Source of the DNA: Pseudonocardia sp. EC080619-01 | GTDB taxonomy: Bacteria > Actinomycetota > Actinomycetes > Mycobacteriales > Pseudonocardiaceae | NCBI RefSeq assembly: GCF_001420995.1 | Contig: NZ_CP012184.1 | Span: 62,001 to 126,000, forward strand | Direction: 5' to 3' | DNA: 64,000 bases | Part shown: piece by piece, positions 10,321 through 19,273 of the stretch | Layout: each line of letters begins with the position of its first letter | Numbering within the stretch: position 1 is the stretch's first letter | Notes under the pieces: model-generated | Seen by the model: the letters and a program-made list of their open reading frames with translations, nothing else | The model's database searches: none | What the model was told of the DNA's origin: nothing | Translations under genes and position numbers: made by a program

Positions 10321-11925
10321 ATGGCGACGATCGGCGAGGCCGGCTGGCAGGTGCTGCACGGCCACGGCATCGACACCGTGTTCGGCAACCCCGGGTCCAA
10401 CGAGCTCCCGTTCCTGGCGGCGATGCCCGACGGCACCCGCTACGTGCTCGGCCTGCACGAGGGTGTGGTCGTCGGCATGGCCGACGGGTACGCCCAGGCG
10501 ACCGGCCGTCCGGCGCTGGTCAACCTGCACGCGGCGTCCGGGTCCGGGAACGCGATGGGCGCGCTGACCAACGCGGTCTACTCGCACTCGCCGCTGGTGC
10601 TGACCGCCGGGCAGCAGGTCCGCTCCACCGTCGGCCAGGAGGTGATGCTCACCAACGTCGACGCGGCGGCGCTCCCGCGCCCGCTCGTGAAGTGGTCGGC
10701 CGAGCCGGTCGACGCGCAGGACGTGCCCCGGGCGCTGTCCCAGGCCGTGCACACCGCCTGCCTGGAACCGCGCGGCCCGGTCTACCTCTCGGTCCCCTAC
10801 GACGACTGGGCCGCCCCCGCCGGCCCGCACACCGCGCACCTGCCCGGCAGGCGCACCGTGTCCGCGGCGGCGCTCGACCCCGCACAGACGGCGACGATCG
10901 CCGGCACGCTCGCGTCGGCACGGAACCCGGTCCTGGTGCTCGGCCCGCAGGCCGACGCGGACCGGGCCGCCGCCGACGCCGTCGCCCTCGCAGAGCGGCT
11001 GGCGTGCCCGGTGTGGGTGGCGCCGTCGGCGTCGCGGTGCCCGTTCCCGACCCGGCACCCGTCGTTCCGCGGGGTGCTCCCGGCGTCGGTGCGGGACGTG
11101 ACCGAGCGGCTGGCCGGGCACGACGTCGTGCTGGTCGCGGGGGCCCCGGTGTTCCGCTACCACCAGTTCCTGCCCGGTGACCTGCTCCCCGAGGGGGCCC
11201 GGCTGCTGCACCTGACCGCCGACCCGGCCGAGGCCGCGCGGGCCCCGATGGGCGACGCCTGGGTGGCACCGGTCGGTGCGGCGCTCGCCGCGCTGGCCGC
11301 GGCCGTGCCGGACTCCGGCCGCGACCCGCTCCCGCCCCGACCGGCCTTCGCGACCCCGGCGGGCGCCGACGACCACGTCCCCCCGGAGCAGCTGTTCGCG
11401 CTGGTCCGCGAGGCGGCACCGGCCGGGACGGTGCACGTCTGCGAGTCGACGTCGACGATCGACGCGTTCTTCGCCCAGGCCGACCTGACCGAGCCGGGCA
11501 GCTACTTGTTCCCCGCGTCGGGCGGCCTCGGGTTCGGGCTGCCCGCCGCCGTCGGCGCGCAGCTGGCGCACACCGACGAGGGCGGGACCGCCCGGCGGCG
11601 GGTCGTGGCACTCGTCGGCGACGGCTCGGCCAACTACGGGATCACCGCGCTCTGGACCGCCGCGCAGTACCGGGTCCCGGTCGTCTTCGTGATCCTCAAG
11701 AACGGCACCTACGGCGCGCTGCGCGGGTTCGCCGGGCTGCTGGGCACCGGTGAGACCCCGGGGCTCGACGTCCCCGGCCTCGACTTCGTGCGGATCGCCG
11801 AGGGCTACGGGGTGCCCGCCGTGTCGGCCCGGGACGCCGGGTCCGTGGCCGCCGCGCTGAAGGAGGCGTTCGACGACGACGGGCCCCGGCTGGTCGAGGT
11901 CGTCACCGCGCCCGGGATCGGCTGA
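10321..11925 (+). CDS. mdlC: Benzoylformate decarboxylase (thiamine diphosphate enzyme)
   Basis: 534 residues in the three-domain layout of TPP decarboxylases. The N-terminal domain has FGNPGSNELPF (Ser as in benzoylformate decarboxylase), LHEG with the cofactor-activating Glu, and LHAASGSGNAMG with an active-site His near residue 70. The C-terminal domain has FPASGGLGFGLPAAVG and the metal/TPP motif GDGSANYGITALW (~430-445). It would convert phenylglyoxylate to benzaldehyde, feeding benzoate into the adjacent ben/cat genes after oxidation. No mandelate or benzaldehyde dehydrogenase is visible nearby, so a related 2-oxo-acid substrate is possible. Confidence 0.85.
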   Translation: MATIGEAGWQVLHGHGIDTVFGNPGSNELPFLAAMPDGTRYVLGLHEGVVVGMADGYAQATGRPALVNLHAASGSGNAMGALTNAVYSHSPLVLTAGQQVRSTVGQEVMLTNVDAAALPRPLVKWSAEPVDAQDVPRALSQAVHTACLEPRGPVYLSVPYDDWAAPAGPHTAHLPGRRTVSAAALDPAQTATIAGTLASARNPVLVLGPQADADRAAADAVALAERLACPVWVAPSASRCPFPTRHPSFRGVLPASVRDVTERLAGHDVVLVAGAPVFRYHQFLPGDLLPEGARLLHLTADPAEAARAPMGDAWVAPVGAALAALAAAVPDSGRDPLPPRPAFATPAGADDHVPPEQLFALVREAAPAGTVHVCESTSTIDAFFAQADLTEPGSYLFPASGGLGFGLPAAVGAQLAHTDEGGTARRRVVALVGDGSANYGITALWTAAQYRVPVVFVILKNGTYGALRGFAGLLGTGETPGLDVPGLDFVRIAEGYGVPAVSARDAGSVAAALKEAFDDDGPRLVEVVTAPGIG

Positions 11926-11982
11926 CCCGCACGACCGCCCGCACCGACAGCCCGGCGGCCAGGACGACCACCCCGGTCAGAA

Positions 11983-12008
11983 CCGGCACCGGCCGCCGCC
12001 GGTGCCGG
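11983..12008. terminator. Hairpin downstream of benzoylformate decarboxylase
   Basis: An 11-bp perfect stem (CCGGCACCGGC paired with GCCGGTGCCGG) with a 4-nt loop, 58 bp after the decarboxylase stop and before the next start at 12073. No T-tract. Confidence 0.5.
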
Positions 12009-12072
12009 GTGTCCTCGTCAGTACGGACGAGACGCGAAGAGGATCCGGGAGTCCGGTGGTACACCGCGCGGT

Positions 12073-12360
12073 ATGGACGTGTCCGAGAACGACCGCACCA
12101 TCACGCTCACCGTGGGCCACGCGGAGCTCGTGATCCGGCGTCGGTACGAGCTGGTCAGCATCAGCAACGACGTCCTCATCGGCATCTGGTTCCTGATCGG
12201 CAGCATCCTGTTCCTGCACGAGGCGACGACCTACGCCGGGACGTGGATGTTCATCGCGGGGTCCATCGAGATGCTGGTCCGGCCGGTGATCCGGCTGAGC
12301 CGCCGGGTGCACCTCCAGCACATATCGGGGAACCCGGCGGAGGCCGATCACGACTTCTGA
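12073..12360 (+). CDS. YrhK-domain membrane protein
   Basis: 95 residues resembling the YrhK family of small membrane proteins, which have no established function. A charged N-terminus with LVIRRRYELVS is followed by two hydrophobic segments (about residues 38-56 and 58-74) that are probably transmembrane, and a basic tail RLSRRVHL. The gene converges with the phosphonatase-like gene and their 3' ends overlap by 13 bp. Confidence 0.7.
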   Translation: MDVSENDRTITLTVGHAELVIRRRYELVSISNDVLIGIWFLIGSILFLHEATTYAGTWMFIAGSIEMLVRPVIRLSRRVHLQHISGNPAEADHDF

Positions 12361-13040
12361 ACGGCCCCCACCAGATCGGGCAGCGCCGCCACCCCCGCGA
12401 CGACGTGGGTCGGCCCGGCCGCGGTCAGCTCGTCCCGGGTCTGGCCGCCGGTGAGGACACCGACGACCCAGCCGGCACCGGCCCGCCGCCCGGCCTCGAC
12501 GTCGAGCACGGTGTCGCCCGCGGCGAGCACCCGGGCCGGGTCGGTGACCGCGGTCAGCGCCATCGCCCGGTGGATCATCGCCGGGTCGGGGCGGCCGGCG
12601 CCGACCTCCTCGGCGCACACGACGCCGTCGAGCTCCCCGGTGAACTCCGGGGGCAGCGACGCGAGCAGCGGGTCGGTGACCTGCCGGTCGAAGCCGGTGG
12701 TGAGCACGACCGACGTCCCGGTCGTGCGCAGCGCGGCGAGCGCCCCGGGTACCCCGGGGAGCGGGCGCGGCGGGGTCGCGGCGTAGGCGGCGGCGAGGCG
12801 GGCGACGAACGCGTCGTGCAGGTCCTCGATCCGGTCGCGGCCGGTGAGCGCGGCGAGCGCCTCCCGCTTGTCGGCACCCATCCACCGGCGGATGTCGGCG
12901 GCGGAGGCGGGGTGCCCGGCGTCGGCGACGACGTCGGCGAGCACCCGGTAGACGGCGCCCCCCTCGTCCACCGTGGTCCCGGCGACGTCGAGGACGGCCA
13001 GGTGCGGGGTCGTCGGGTGCGGGGTCGGCTGGACGGTCAT
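12348..13040 (-). CDS. Phosphonatase-like HAD hydrolase
   Basis: 230 residues, HAD superfamily. The nucleophile motif is AVLDVAGTTVDEG (residues ~14-26), motif II threonine is in VVLTTGFDR, and the metal aspartate motif is VLAAGDTVLDVEAG. The DxAGTTV form is that of phosphonoacetaldehyde hydrolases and the phosphonatase-like family found in phosphonate clusters. It lacks an obvious Schiff-base lysine in a recognisable cap, so it may cleave another phospho-compound. Its ATG overlaps the phnE stop (ATGA); it is the last gene of the phosphonate operon. Confidence 0.8.
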   Translation of the reverse strand: MTVQPTPHPTTPHLAVLDVAGTTVDEGGAVYRVLADVVADAGHPASAADIRRWMGADKREALAALTGRDRIEDLHDAFVARLAAAYAATPPRPLPGVPGALAALRTTGTSVVLTTGFDRQVTDPLLASLPPEFTGELDGVVCAEEVGAGRPDPAMIHRAMALTAVTDPARVLAAGDTVLDVEAGRRAGAGWVVGVLTGGQTRDELTAAGPTHVVAGVAALPDLVGAVQKS

Positions 13041-13867
13041 GCGGCACTCCCGAGGCGGCGGCGGACCAGCGCGGACAGCTGGTCGACGGCGACGATCAGC
13101 ACGAGGACGACGAGGATGTGGGTCAGCATCTCGTCGAACCGGAACAGCTGGATCGACTGGTTGATCAGGAACCCGATGCCGCCGGCGCCGACGAGGCCGA
13201 GCACCAGCGACGAGCGGACGTTGACGTCGAAGCGGTAGAGCAGCAGGCCCACCAGCTGCGGGGTGACCGTGGGCAGCAGGGCGTGCGCGGCGACCTGCAG
13301 CCGTCCGGCGCCCGCCGAGCGCAGTGCGGTCGCGGGGCCCGGGTCGGCGTCCTCGATCGTCTCGGCCCACAGCTTGCCCATCACGCCGACGTTGTGGAAC
13401 ACGAGCGCGAGCACGCCGGGGAACGGGCCGAGGCCCACCGCGGTCACGAACACCAGTGCGAAGACGACGTCGGGGACGGCGCGCAGGAACGACAGCAGCC
13501 CGCGGGCGGCCTGGTAGACGACCGGGCCGGGCGCGGTGCCGCGGGCCGCGGCGAGCGCGAGCAGCAGCGCGAACGGGATCGACAGCGTGGTGCCGAGCAG
13601 CCCGATCCACAGCGTGACGAGCGCACCCTCCAGGCTCGGCCCGAGCACCTCCCACGAGACGTCGGGCGGGATCGACTCGGCCAGGAACTCCCCCATGCCG
13701 CCCGCGCCGTCGAGCAGCGACGCGAACGACATCTCGGTGGTGCGCCAGGCGATCACGTGCACCACGAGCAGCACGGCGACGATCCCGGCGCCGAGGGCGA
13801 GCGTGCGCGGCTCGCGCCGCCGGGGCGGTACCGCGACGCGGCGGATCTCCGGTTCGGTGACGGTCAC
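13037..13867 (-). CDS. phnE: Phosphonate ABC transporter permease
   Basis: 276 residues with about six hydrophobic helices and the ABC permease coupling loop (ETIEDADPGPATALRSAGA). Other PhnE-like segments are LRAVPDVVFALVF and GAGGIGFLINQS. GTG at 13867 is chosen because it overlaps the phnC stop as GTGA; the open frame upstream lies inside phnC. It works with the ATPase PhnC and lipoprotein PhnD to import phosphonates. The C-terminus overlaps the HAD gene start. Confidence 0.9.
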   Translation of the reverse strand: MTVTEPEIRRVAVPPRRREPRTLALGAGIVAVLLVVHVIAWRTTEMSFASLLDGAGGMGEFLAESIPPDVSWEVLGPSLEGALVTLWIGLLGTTLSIPFALLLALAAARGTAPGPVVYQAARGLLSFLRAVPDVVFALVFVTAVGLGPFPGVLALVFHNVGVMGKLWAETIEDADPGPATALRSAGAGRLQVAAHALLPTVTPQLVGLLLYRFDVNVRSSLVLGLVGAGGIGFLINQSIQLFRFDEMLTHILVVLVLIVAVDQLSALVRRRLGSAA

Positions 13868-14673
13868 GACGCGGTCTCCAGTGCGGTGTCCAGCGGGGTG
13901 TCCAGTGGGGTGTCCGGTGCGGTGTCGCCTGCCGGGTGGCCGGCCCGCTCCGCGGCCGGGTAGAGCGCGCCGACGTCCGTGCCGGGCGGCCCGTCGAGTG
14001 CGACGCGGCCGTCCTTCAGCCCGACGACGCGGTCGGCGTACCGCGCGGCGAGGCCCGGCTGGTGCAGGACGGCGAGCACCGCGAGCCGCTCGGTGTGCGC
14101 CAGCTCGGCCAGCAGGCCCAGCACCTGCTCGGCCGCCGCCGGGTCCAGCGCGGACACCGGCTCGTCGGCGAGCAGCACCCGGGCCCGCTGGCACAGCGCC
14201 CGGGCCACGGCGACCCGCTGCTGCTGCCCGCCGGACAGCGAACCGGCCCGGTCGTGGGCGCGGTCGGCGAGCCCGACCCGCTCCAGGCAGCCCATGGCCT
14301 CCTCCCGGACGGCGCGCGGGAACAGCGCCGGGACCAGCGACGAGCGCAGCGGCAGCCGCCCGAGGGCACCGGCGCAGACGTTCTCCAGCACGGTCCGCCG
14401 CTGCACGAGGTGGATCTTCTGGAAGACCAGGGCGACGTCGAGGCGGTCGCGCGGCTCCCCGCCGACCCGCACCTCGCCGCCCGCCCGTACGTCGCCCCCG
14501 TCGGTGACGAGCCCGGCGGCGGCCCGGAGCAGGGTGGACTTGCCCGAGCCGTTGGCGCCGAGCACGGCGAGCAGCTCCCCGGCCTCGACGTGCACGTCGA
14601 CGTCGTGCAGGACCTCGCGGTCGCCGTAGCGGACCCGCGCACCGGTGACCCGGAGCATCGGCGTCGTCGTCAT
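13864..14673 (-). CDS. phnC: Phosphonate ABC transporter ATP-binding protein
   Basis: 269 residues with all ABC ATPase motifs: Walker A GANGSGKST (~residue 35), Q-loop in ALVFQKIHLVQRR, signature LSGGQQQR (~145) and Walker B VLLADEPVSALDP (~165). LVQRRTVLENVCAGALGR is typical of PhnC. The C-terminal ~20 residues are a low-complexity repeat in Asp, Thr, Pro and Leu, encoded by tandem gtgtccag-like units at 13877-13925; PhnC homologues do not need it. ATG overlaps the phnD stop. Confidence 0.9.
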   Translation of the reverse strand: MTTTPMLRVTGARVRYGDREVLHDVDVHVEAGELLAVLGANGSGKSTLLRAAAGLVTDGGDVRAGGEVRVGGEPRDRLDVALVFQKIHLVQRRTVLENVCAGALGRLPLRSSLVPALFPRAVREEAMGCLERVGLADRAHDRAGSLSGGQQQRVAVARALCQRARVLLADEPVSALDPAAAEQVLGLLAELAHTERLAVLAVLHQPGLAARYADRVVGLKDGRVALDGPPGTDVGALYPAAERAGHPAGDTAPDTPLDTPLDTALETAS

Positions 14674-15581
14674 TCGACGTCCTCCTCGGTCAGGCCGAGC
14701 TTCTGCGCCAGCTCGAACAGGGGGGCGTAGGTCTCGTGGGTGACGGGCACGAGCTTCCCGGGCGGGTCGACGTCGAGCAGGGCACCGATCTCGCCGACGG
14801 CCTGCGCGTCGAGGTTCAGCAGGGCATCGGTGACCGCGGCCTTGAACTCCGGGGAGGTGTTCCCGCGGACGGTGACCGGGTCGTTCGGGATCGGCGCGGA
14901 CGTCCAGATCTGCCGGAACCGCGACGGGTCGAAGATCCCCGACTCGACCGCGGACGCGAGCTGCTGGGTGTTGATCTCCGCGGCGTCGACCTTGCCGTTG
15001 GTCAGCGCGAGGAGCGCCTCGGGGTGCCCGCCCGCGTAGTCGACGCGGACGTCACCCTCGCGCAGCCCGGCGTCGAGCAGGGCCTGGCGGGGCAGTGCGT
15101 CGCCCGAGGTGGAGCCGACGGCGCCGAGCGCCAGGGTGCGGTCGCGCAGCGCAGCGACCTCGCGGACGTCGGAGTCCGCGGGCACCCAGAGCCCGGCCGT
15201 GTAGGTCGACAGCGCACCGTCCGCGGTCCCGAACGACGCGACCGCCTCGGCACCGGCCCGCTGCTCGGCGAAGACGAAGCCGAGCGGGCCGAAGATCCCC
15301 AGCTCCAGCTCGTCGTTGCGCATGGCCAGGACCTCGGCCGAGTAGTCGTCGGTGACCTGCACCTCGACCGGGCAGCCCAGCCGGCGCTCCAGGGCGTCAC
15401 CGAGCACCTCGGCGGCGGGGATCAGTTTCTGCGGGTCCTCGAAGGGTTCGACGCCCATCCGGATCCGGCCGTCCGGGCAGGTGGGCGAGGCGGCGGCGGA
15501 GTCCTCTCCGGACGGGCCGCCGCAGGCGGTGAGGCCGAGTGTCGCTGCCAGCAGCAGGCCGGCGAGCAGTCGGGGTCGCAT
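14670..15581 (-). CDS. phnD: Phosphonate-binding lipoprotein
   Basis: 303 residues. An N-terminal signal with lipobox LTAC, cysteine at ~20, shows an exported, lipid-anchored solute-binding protein. The body matches PhnD (type II periplasmic-binding fold): MGVEPFEDPQKLIPAAE, an ELELGIFGPLGFVFA core, and VGSTSGDALPRQALLDAG. It delivers phosphonate to PhnE/PhnC. The stop overlaps phnC's start; the FAD oxidoreductase ends exactly at its start codon, so all five genes form one unit. Confidence 0.9.
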   Translation of the reverse strand: MRPRLLAGLLLAATLGLTACGGPSGEDSAAASPTCPDGRIRMGVEPFEDPQKLIPAAEVLGDALERRLGCPVEVQVTDDYSAEVLAMRNDELELGIFGPLGFVFAEQRAGAEAVASFGTADGALSTYTAGLWVPADSDVREVAALRDRTLALGAVGSTSGDALPRQALLDAGLREGDVRVDYAGGHPEALLALTNGKVDAAEINTQQLASAVESGIFDPSRFRQIWTSAPIPNDPVTVRGNTSPEFKAAVTDALLNLDAQAVGEIGALLDVDPPGKLVPVTHETYAPLFELAQKLGLTEEDVE

Positions 15582-16786
15582 CAGGGCTCCTCGGTGGAAC
15601 GGGTGGCGGGGACGGCGGGGTGGTGCCGGTCCCGGAGGCTGTCGAGCACGGCCGGGGCGAGGCCGAACGCGGTGGTCATGCCGATCCCGGAGGTGACGGA
15701 CACGGCCGTCGTCGCGGGCCCGGCCGGGCGGACGAGGAACTCGCCGGGGGCGTCGGCGTAGACGCCCTGCCAGCGACGGGTGACGCGCACGTCGGTCCCG
15801 AGCAGCGCCCGGGTCTCGGCGAGCAGCAGCTCGTCGAGGGACTCGTCGCCCCACGGTGCGGGTGTGCGGTCGTAGGCGTGGGTGTCCCCGACGACGAGGT
15901 CGCCGCCGGGCAGCTGGGTGAGCATGTGGTTGACGACGGCGTCGAGCAGCTCGGGCCGCTCGGTGCTCCACCGTGCGCGCAGCGCGGCCGCGCCCGCCGT
16001 CCCGGAGAGGGCCGGGTAGCGGAGCATCGAGCTGCCGGTGAGGACCGCGGGCCCGACCGTGACGGGCCTGGCCGTCCGGACCTGCAGCATCTGCAGGACG
16101 CACCGGCGCAGGCCCGCCTCGTCGGCCAGGTCCGGGAGGAGGCGGTCCAGGTCGTGACCGACGCACAGGAGGACCTGCCGGGCGCGGACGTCCCCGCGGC
16201 CGGTGCGGACGACGACGGGGCCGTCGTCGTCGGTGCCGGTGGACCCGGTGCCGGAGGACCCGGCACCACCGTCGATGCCGAGCAGCGGGGTCCCGAACCG
16301 GATCTCCGCCCCCGGCTGATCCGCCAGCCAGGCGGCGACCGCACCGACCGCCCGGCGCTGCTCGACCCGCAGGTCCCTGGGCAGGAACGCACCCCCGTGC
16401 AGGCCGTCGCTGGCGACCGGGACGCGGGCGGCGACCCCGGCCGGGTCGAGCAGTTCGACGTCGTCGCCGCGCACGGACGCGAGCTCCTCCAGCGCCGCAC
16501 GCTCCTCGCCGGACCGGGCGACCACGACGGTGCCGCACTCCGCGACGCCGAACCCGGCCTCCTTCCCGAGCCGCAGCCAGGTGTCCCGGCCGCGGGTGGC
16601 GTAGGCGAGCGCGTCGCCGGTCTGCGCGGTGAGGCAGCCGTGGCCGAAGTTCCGCACCGAGGCGCCGACGGCACGCTCGTCGCGCTCCAGCACGGTGACG
16701 GTCAGGCCACGCGCCACGGCCTCCACCGCATGGGCGAGGCCGACGACGCCGGCCCCGACGATCACGAGATCACTCGTCCGGGTCAC
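15581..16786 (-). CDS. FAD-dependent amine oxidoreductase of phosphonate clusters
   Basis: 401 residues, DAO/glycine-oxidase fold. The N-terminal dinucleotide motif is VIVGAGVVGLAHA (~8-20), followed by FLPRDLRVEQRR and a C-terminal VSVTSGIGMTTAFGLAP FAD segment. It matches the FAD oxidoreductase family repeatedly seen beside phosphonatase-like hydrolases and phn transporters, thought to oxidise aminophosphonates (for example N-substituted aminoethylphosphonate). GTG at 16786 is the first start after a palindrome at 16823 and gives full homology. First gene of the phosphonate operon; divergent from the GntR regulator. Confidence 0.8.
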   Translation of the reverse strand: MTRTSDLVIVGAGVVGLAHAVEAVARGLTVTVLERDERAVGASVRNFGHGCLTAQTGDALAYATRGRDTWLRLGKEAGFGVAECGTVVVARSGEERAALEELASVRGDDVELLDPAGVAARVPVASDGLHGGAFLPRDLRVEQRRAVGAVAAWLADQPGAEIRFGTPLLGIDGGAGSSGTGSTGTDDDGPVVVRTGRGDVRARQVLLCVGHDLDRLLPDLADEAGLRRCVLQMLQVRTARPVTVGPAVLTGSSMLRYPALSGTAGAAALRARWSTERPELLDAVVNHMLTQLPGGDLVVGDTHAYDRTPAPWGDESLDELLLAETRALLGTDVRVTRRWQGVYADAPGEFLVRPAGPATTAVSVTSGIGMTTAFGLAPAVLDSLRDRHHPAVPATRSTEEP

Positions 16787-16822
16787 GGCACCGACCGTGC
16801 CAGCGCCGCCGGGACTGGGCAA

Positions 16823-16842
16823 CGACTTGTCGATACAAGTCG
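16823..16842. promoter_or_regulatory. Palindromic operator, probable GntR/UTRA site
   Basis: Perfect 20-bp palindrome CGACTTGTCGATACAAGTCG, 36 bp upstream of the FAD oxidoreductase start and 67 bp upstream of the divergent GntR gene. The ACTTGT-N4-ACAAGT core resembles TGT-N-ACA sites of HutC/PhnF-type GntR regulators. A half site, ACTTGTA, recurs at 16892-16898. A degenerate copy lies at 19274. Confidence 0.7.
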
Positions 16843-16909
16843 ACGACTGTTCACCTGCCATATCCGTGGACGCCGTGCTCGGAGGCTGCGCACTTGTAGA
16901 GTCGGGCTC

Positions 16910-17644
16910 GTGGGTACACCGTTGCACCGGACCCTGGCCGACGAGCTCCGCGCGCGGATCCGCGGCGGCACGCTCGCCGTCGGGGAGATGCTGCCGTCGG
17001 AGGCGGAGCTGTGCCGGGAGTTCGAGACCTCGCGCGGCCCTGTCCGACAGGCGCTGGCCGCACTGCGCGACGAGGGATTGATCGGCGGCGGGCAGGGCAG
17101 GCGGCCGGTGGTGCTCGACGCCGTGCCGGCGCAGCCCTTCGAGTCGTTCCTGTCCTTCACCCGGCGCGCGGAGCTGACCGGGCACGTGCCGGGCCAGCGG
17201 CTGCAGGAGATCGCCCTGCGTCACCCGGGCCCCGCGGTCGCCGCCGCCCTGCACCTCGACCCGGACGACTACGCGGTCCAGCTGATCCGCCTCCGGCTCC
17301 TCGACGACCGGCCCGCGATGCTCGAGCGGATGACCTACGTGGAGAAGGTCGGCCGCCCCCTGCTCGACGCGGACCTGAACGCGGGCTCGATCTACGCGCT
17401 GCTCACGGCGACCGGCGTCGACCTGCACGCCGCCCGCCACACCTTCGACGCGGTCGCCGCCGACGACCTGGACGCCGAGCTGCTCGGCGTCGAGGCCGGG
17501 CACCCGCTGCTGCGCGAGCGCCGCCTGACCTGGAACTCCGCCGGCGAGATCCTGGAGTGGTCCGAGGACCGCTACCGCCCGGACGTCGCGACGGTGACGA
17601 TCACGAACATGCGGCACGGACGGGGCGCCGTGACCAGGGAGTAG
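16910..17644 (+). CDS. GntR/HutC-family regulator with UTRA domain
   Basis: 244 residues. The N-terminal winged helix is classic GntR (LADELRARIRGGTLAVGEMLPSEAEL at ~7-32, then EFETSRGPVRQAL). The C-terminal ~150 residues are a UTRA effector domain ending in SEDRYRPDVATV. PhnF and related phosphonate regulators belong to this group. GTG at 16910 is chosen because the preceding sequence holds the operator and homology begins at once. Likely represses the divergent phosphonate operon and the alcohol dehydrogenase gene at 18109 until a phosphonate signal is present. Confidence 0.85.
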   Translation: MGTPLHRTLADELRARIRGGTLAVGEMLPSEAELCREFETSRGPVRQALAALRDEGLIGGGQGRRPVVLDAVPAQPFESFLSFTRRAELTGHVPGQRLQEIALRHPGPAVAAALHLDPDDYAVQLIRLRLLDDRPAMLERMTYVEKVGRPLLDADLNAGSIYALLTATGVDLHAARHTFDAVAADDLDAELLGVEAGHPLLRERRLTWNSAGEILEWSEDRYRPDVATVTITNMRHGRGAVTRE

Positions 17645-18108
17645 CCCGGCCACGACTCACCGCGTGACCGCCGCCGACACCCCCGGTTCCGGCGGATCGC
17701 CCGCCGAGCAGCGGCGCCGGCACCGTCCGCCGCCCCGCTGCGGCTCACGACAGGCTTGGACCGAACGTGGCATTCTTTCCACGAGGCCCCGACCGCGGAC
17801 GTCCGCCGCCCCGACGATACGGGAATCGCTTCCTCGCGCAGCGATCTCAGCCGACCCCCTGCCGACAGCACCTCACGACCGGACCGGCTCGCACGAGCCC
17901 GGCGCCCTGTCCGGAGAGTCGCTGCCTCACGCAGCGATTCCCGCCGACCCCCGGAACCGGCACCCGGCACCCGGCCCGCCCTTCCGTCCGACCGGCCGGC
18001 CCTCCAGGCTCTCCCTCCGGAGAATCGCTTACCCGAGCAGCGATCTCCGCGAGGACCCGACCTCACCGCACGAGCGGTCGTCGAGCCGGCTCCCTACGAG
18101 CCGGCCGC
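17645..18108. other. 464-bp interval with palindromic repeats, no gene seen
   Basis: Between the GntR gene and the alcohol dehydrogenase, which converge here. It holds three copies of a ~27-30-bp palindromic repeat, described separately. No reading frame shows family similarity. Confidence 0.6.
17823..18048. repeat. Three copies of an intergenic palindromic repeat
   Basis: Copies at 17823-17848, 17914-17940 and 18019-18048. Each has outer arms GAGAATCGCT / AGCGATTCTC (with small variations) around a spacer close to TCCTCACGC. Two copies are followed by the same GCCGACCCC flank. A fourth copy lies inverted at 28032-28066. The size and form are those of a REP-like or other small dispersed palindrome. 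Confidence 0.65.
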
Positions 18109-19236
18109 TCAGGGCCGGACGCCCTGTCGCGGTGCCGCACCGGGTTCCCCGGCGGCGGCGAAGGCGGCGTCGATGTCGTCGAGTGCCCACGGACCGCCGG
18201 TGAGCTCGGCGAACGGGAACCGGGCGTGCTCGGCGGCGAGGAACCCGGCGGCCGTGGCGAGGTGCCGGGGCGCGTAGTTGTGCACGCCGACGACGGTGTG
18301 CAGCCCACGGACGACGCGCTCGGGATCCAGCGCGACCGCGGGGCCGGACGACACCGACCCGGCGAGGACGACGGTCCCGCCCACGTCCAGGTTGTCGAGA
18401 CAGGTCTGCACGGCCGACGGAGCCCCCGACAGCTCGAGCGCCACGTCGACGCGATCGAAGCCCGGCGCGGCGGGAGCGCCCGGTGCGCCCGGTGCGCCCG
18501 GTGCGGCCGTCGCGGCCGGCGGTCCCGGCACCGCGGCCACCGCGCCGAACCGCAGGGCGCGGTCACGGCGGTCGGCGTGCGGGTCCACGACGACGACGTC
18601 CGCGCCGGCCCGGGAGGCCATCGCCGCGGCGGTCACGCCGAGCATGCCTGCCCCGGTGACGAGCACCCGCATCCCGGCGGCGGACGGGCCGAGCCCGGCC
18701 GCGTCGAGCACAGCGGCGACCGTGGCGGTCGCGCAGGAGGCGGGCGCGGCGACGGTGTCGGGCACCGCGTCCGGGACGACGACGGTCGCCGTCCCCGGCG
18801 CGAGCACGCAGTGGCTGGCGAACCCGCCGGTGAGGGGCCGGGTCTCGTCGAGCGGCTCGTGGCCGTACTTGTGCAGGTCGGTGCACTTCTGCGGGATCCC
18901 GCGCCGGCACCGGCGGCAGGACCCGCAGGACGCGGCGACCGACCAGACGACCCGGTCGCCGACCCGGACCGGGCTGCCGTCGACGTGCCGGGCCGTCGCG
19001 CCCGGGCCGAGGGCCAGTACCCGTCCGACCTGCTCGTGGCCGAGTACCCCGGGCGCGGGCGAGGGCCGCCGTCCGCGGGTGGTGTGCAGGTCCGAGCCGC
19101 AGACGGTCGCGAGATCGATCGCCACGAGGAGCTCGCCGGGTCCGGGCGTCTCCGGGAGCGGTGTGCCGACGACGCGGAACGGCTCCCCGACGCCGTCCCA
19201 GCGGGCGTAGCGGGCGGTGGGTTCGGTGACCGTCAT
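18109..19236 (-). CDS. Zinc alcohol dehydrogenase of phosphonate clusters
   Basis: 375 residues, medium-chain dehydrogenase. Catalytic zinc ligands lie in VCGSDLH (~45-50) and LGHEQVG (~68); the structural zinc site is the four-Cys lobe CGSCRRCRRG...C (~103-117). The Rossmann motif is VTGAGMLGVTAA (~195-206). It matches the alcohol dehydrogenase family associated with phosphonate catabolism, which may oxidise a hydroxyalkylphosphonate. A run of APGAPGAPGAP repeats at ~235-247 is unusual and looks like slippage-made low complexity. ATG at 19236 lies 38 bp from an operator-like palindrome. Confidence 0.8.
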   Translation of the reverse strand: MTVTEPTARYARWDGVGEPFRVVGTPLPETPGPGELLVAIDLATVCGSDLHTTRGRRPSPAPGVLGHEQVGRVLALGPGATARHVDGSPVRVGDRVVWSVAASCGSCRRCRRGIPQKCTDLHKYGHEPLDETRPLTGGFASHCVLAPGTATVVVPDAVPDTVAAPASCATATVAAVLDAAGLGPSAAGMRVLVTGAGMLGVTAAAMASRAGADVVVVDPHADRRDRALRFGAVAAVPGPPAATAAPGAPGAPGAPAAPGFDRVDVALELSGAPSAVQTCLDNLDVGGTVVLAGSVSSGPAVALDPERVVRGLHTVVGVHNYAPRHLATAAGFLAAEHARFPFAELTGGPWALDDIDAAFAAAGEPGAAPRQGVRP

Positions 19237-19273
19237 GCACGGATGCTCGCACCGGTCCACGCGCGGAACGACG

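Noticed and set aside
10282..11571. 429-codon frame antisense to benzoylformate decarboxylase
   Set aside because: Composition typical of antisense GC-rich frames; no motif; the sense strand is an unambiguous TPP enzyme.
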